DNA of 13,809 bases from Firmicutes bacterium UBA1768 (GTDB lineage: Bacteria > Bacillota > Clostridia > Peptostreptococcales > Anaerovoracaceae). The DNA lies in NCBI GenBank assembly GCA_002315335.1, contig DCGW01000050.1:3396-17204 (forward strand), read 5' to 3'. The notes under the pieces are model-generated. The model made no database searches. It was given only the letters and a program-made list of their open reading frames with translations, and was not told the DNA's origin. The position numbers and the translations under genes were made by a program. This document shows positions 13,518 through 13,809 of this stretch, piece after piece. Position 1 is the stretch's first letter, and each line of letters starts with the position of its first letter.

Positions 13518-13546
13518 ATTATACTTCTCTCTATCCCAAAAGTCAA
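13518..13546 (-). promoter_or_regulatory. Promoter of peptide precursors 4 and 3
   Basis: On the - strand TTGACT (13546-13541), exactly 17 bases, perfect TATAAT (13523-13518), with 89 bases to the ATG. The untranslated leader can form a hairpin just before the ribosome site: TTAACA with TGTTAA outside and GCAGC with GCTGC inside (about 13443-13480). The gap 13547-13716 has no gene that I can see. Confidence 0.85.
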
Positions 13547-13640
13547 ATTTATATTATTTTACCTGCCTTATTCAATATTAAGAAATGCACAAAAACCAAA
13601 CAAAACAGTAAATATGTAACAATCGCCCTGCCGTGCACAA

Positions 13641-13695
13641 TGCACTATACCCGAAGCGAGCAAGTGTGGATGGCTGACAGTGCAGTATACACCCG
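13641..13695. repeat. Imperfect direct repeat TGCA[CG]TATAC, 40 bases apart
   Basis: TGCACTATACCCG (13641-13653) and TGCAGTATACACCCG (13681-13695) start exactly 40 bases apart in the gap between the CoA-transferase end and the precursor 4 promoter. GTGCACAATGCAC (13633-13645) is also an inverted repeat. No function can be assigned; it could be a protein-binding site or chance. Confidence 0.35.
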
Positions 13696-13716
13696 TTCTA
13701 ATATTGTCAATACACC

Positions 13717-13809
13717 CTATTTATTTGACCTTCTCCATATATTCATCTTCTGAGCCTCTTTAATAAGTTCGTCTCTGAACTTGGGGTGGGCTATGCTGAT
13801 AATAGCCTC
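13717..13809 (-). CDS. Second acetyl-CoA hydrolase/transferase family CoA-transferase, C-terminal end only
   Basis: Reading the - strand from the window edge gives 30 codons and a TAG stop (13719-13717), starting [15 protein letters not shown] and ending [10 protein letters not shown]. This matches the C-terminus of the CoA-transferase at 4942-6285 (EAIINLAHPKFRDDF, KMNIWRKTERING) with only conservative changes, so it is the tail of a homologous gene whose body lies beyond the window. The rest of the gene, including the catalytic glutamate, is not visible. No T-tailed hairpin is seen after its stop, so its transcript could run toward the peptide cluster, although that cluster has a strong promoter of its own. 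Confidence 0.88.
   Translation of the reverse strand, partial: EAIISIAHPKFRDELIKEAQKMNIWRRSNK

Noticed and set aside
13463..13753. 96-codon + strand frame at the right end
   Set aside because: It overlaps, antisense, the precursor 4 promoter and leader and the CoA-transferase tail, all better supported.
1..13809. tRNA, rRNA, CRISPR arrays, insertion sequences and integrase genes
   Set aside because: Both strands were looked over and none was seen; short repeats found are limited to terminators and the few sites listed.

Overview
The window looks like chromosome from an anaerobic Clostridia-type Firmicute. The basis is the low-to-moderate GC content, strong GGAGG ribosome sites, sigma-A promoters of the TTGACT-N17-TATAAT type, a short-form S-adenosylhomocysteinase, CoA-transferases of the butyryl-CoA:acetate/4-hydroxybutyrate type found in fermenters, and a lipoteichoic-acid-synthase-type enzyme. 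The species cannot be named from sequence alone.

Layout. Bases 1-9100 are on the + strand: the C-terminal half of a DHA2-type MFS exporter; a cysteine-synthase-like PLP enzyme with its own promoter and terminator; a secreted SGNH/GDSL hydrolase broken by one base at a G8 tract; a tight two-gene unit of S-adenosylhomocysteinase and CoA-transferase; and a large LTA-synthase-like enzyme whose C-terminus looks like a degenerate glycerophosphodiesterase domain. Back-to-back hairpins at 9065-9134 end both converging units.

Bases 9149-13428 are on the - strand and hold the most interesting system. It consists of one peptidase-containing ABC transporter (C39 protease plus exporter) preceded by four small genes. 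Their products all begin with the same 15-residue double-glycine-type leader (M-[RK]-[KR]-x-E-x-T-E-L-R-x-[IV]-[EN]-[AG]-G), followed by divergent 70-83 residue cores. Three of the four precursors and the transporter each have a TTGACT promoter with an exact 17-base spacer and a 78-91 base untranslated leader. Three precursors end in their own rho-independent terminators. No modification enzyme, regulator, sensor kinase or obvious immunity gene lies among them. The likely logic is that the transporter's C39 domain cuts each precursor after residue 15 and exports the core. The function of the cores (bacteriocin, signal or other secreted effector) is not shown by the sequence.

At the right edge, the last 30 codons of a second CoA-transferase run off the window on the - strand. 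The peptide/exporter locus therefore lies between two homologous CoA-transferase genes, with the LTA-synthase-like gene also inside that interval.
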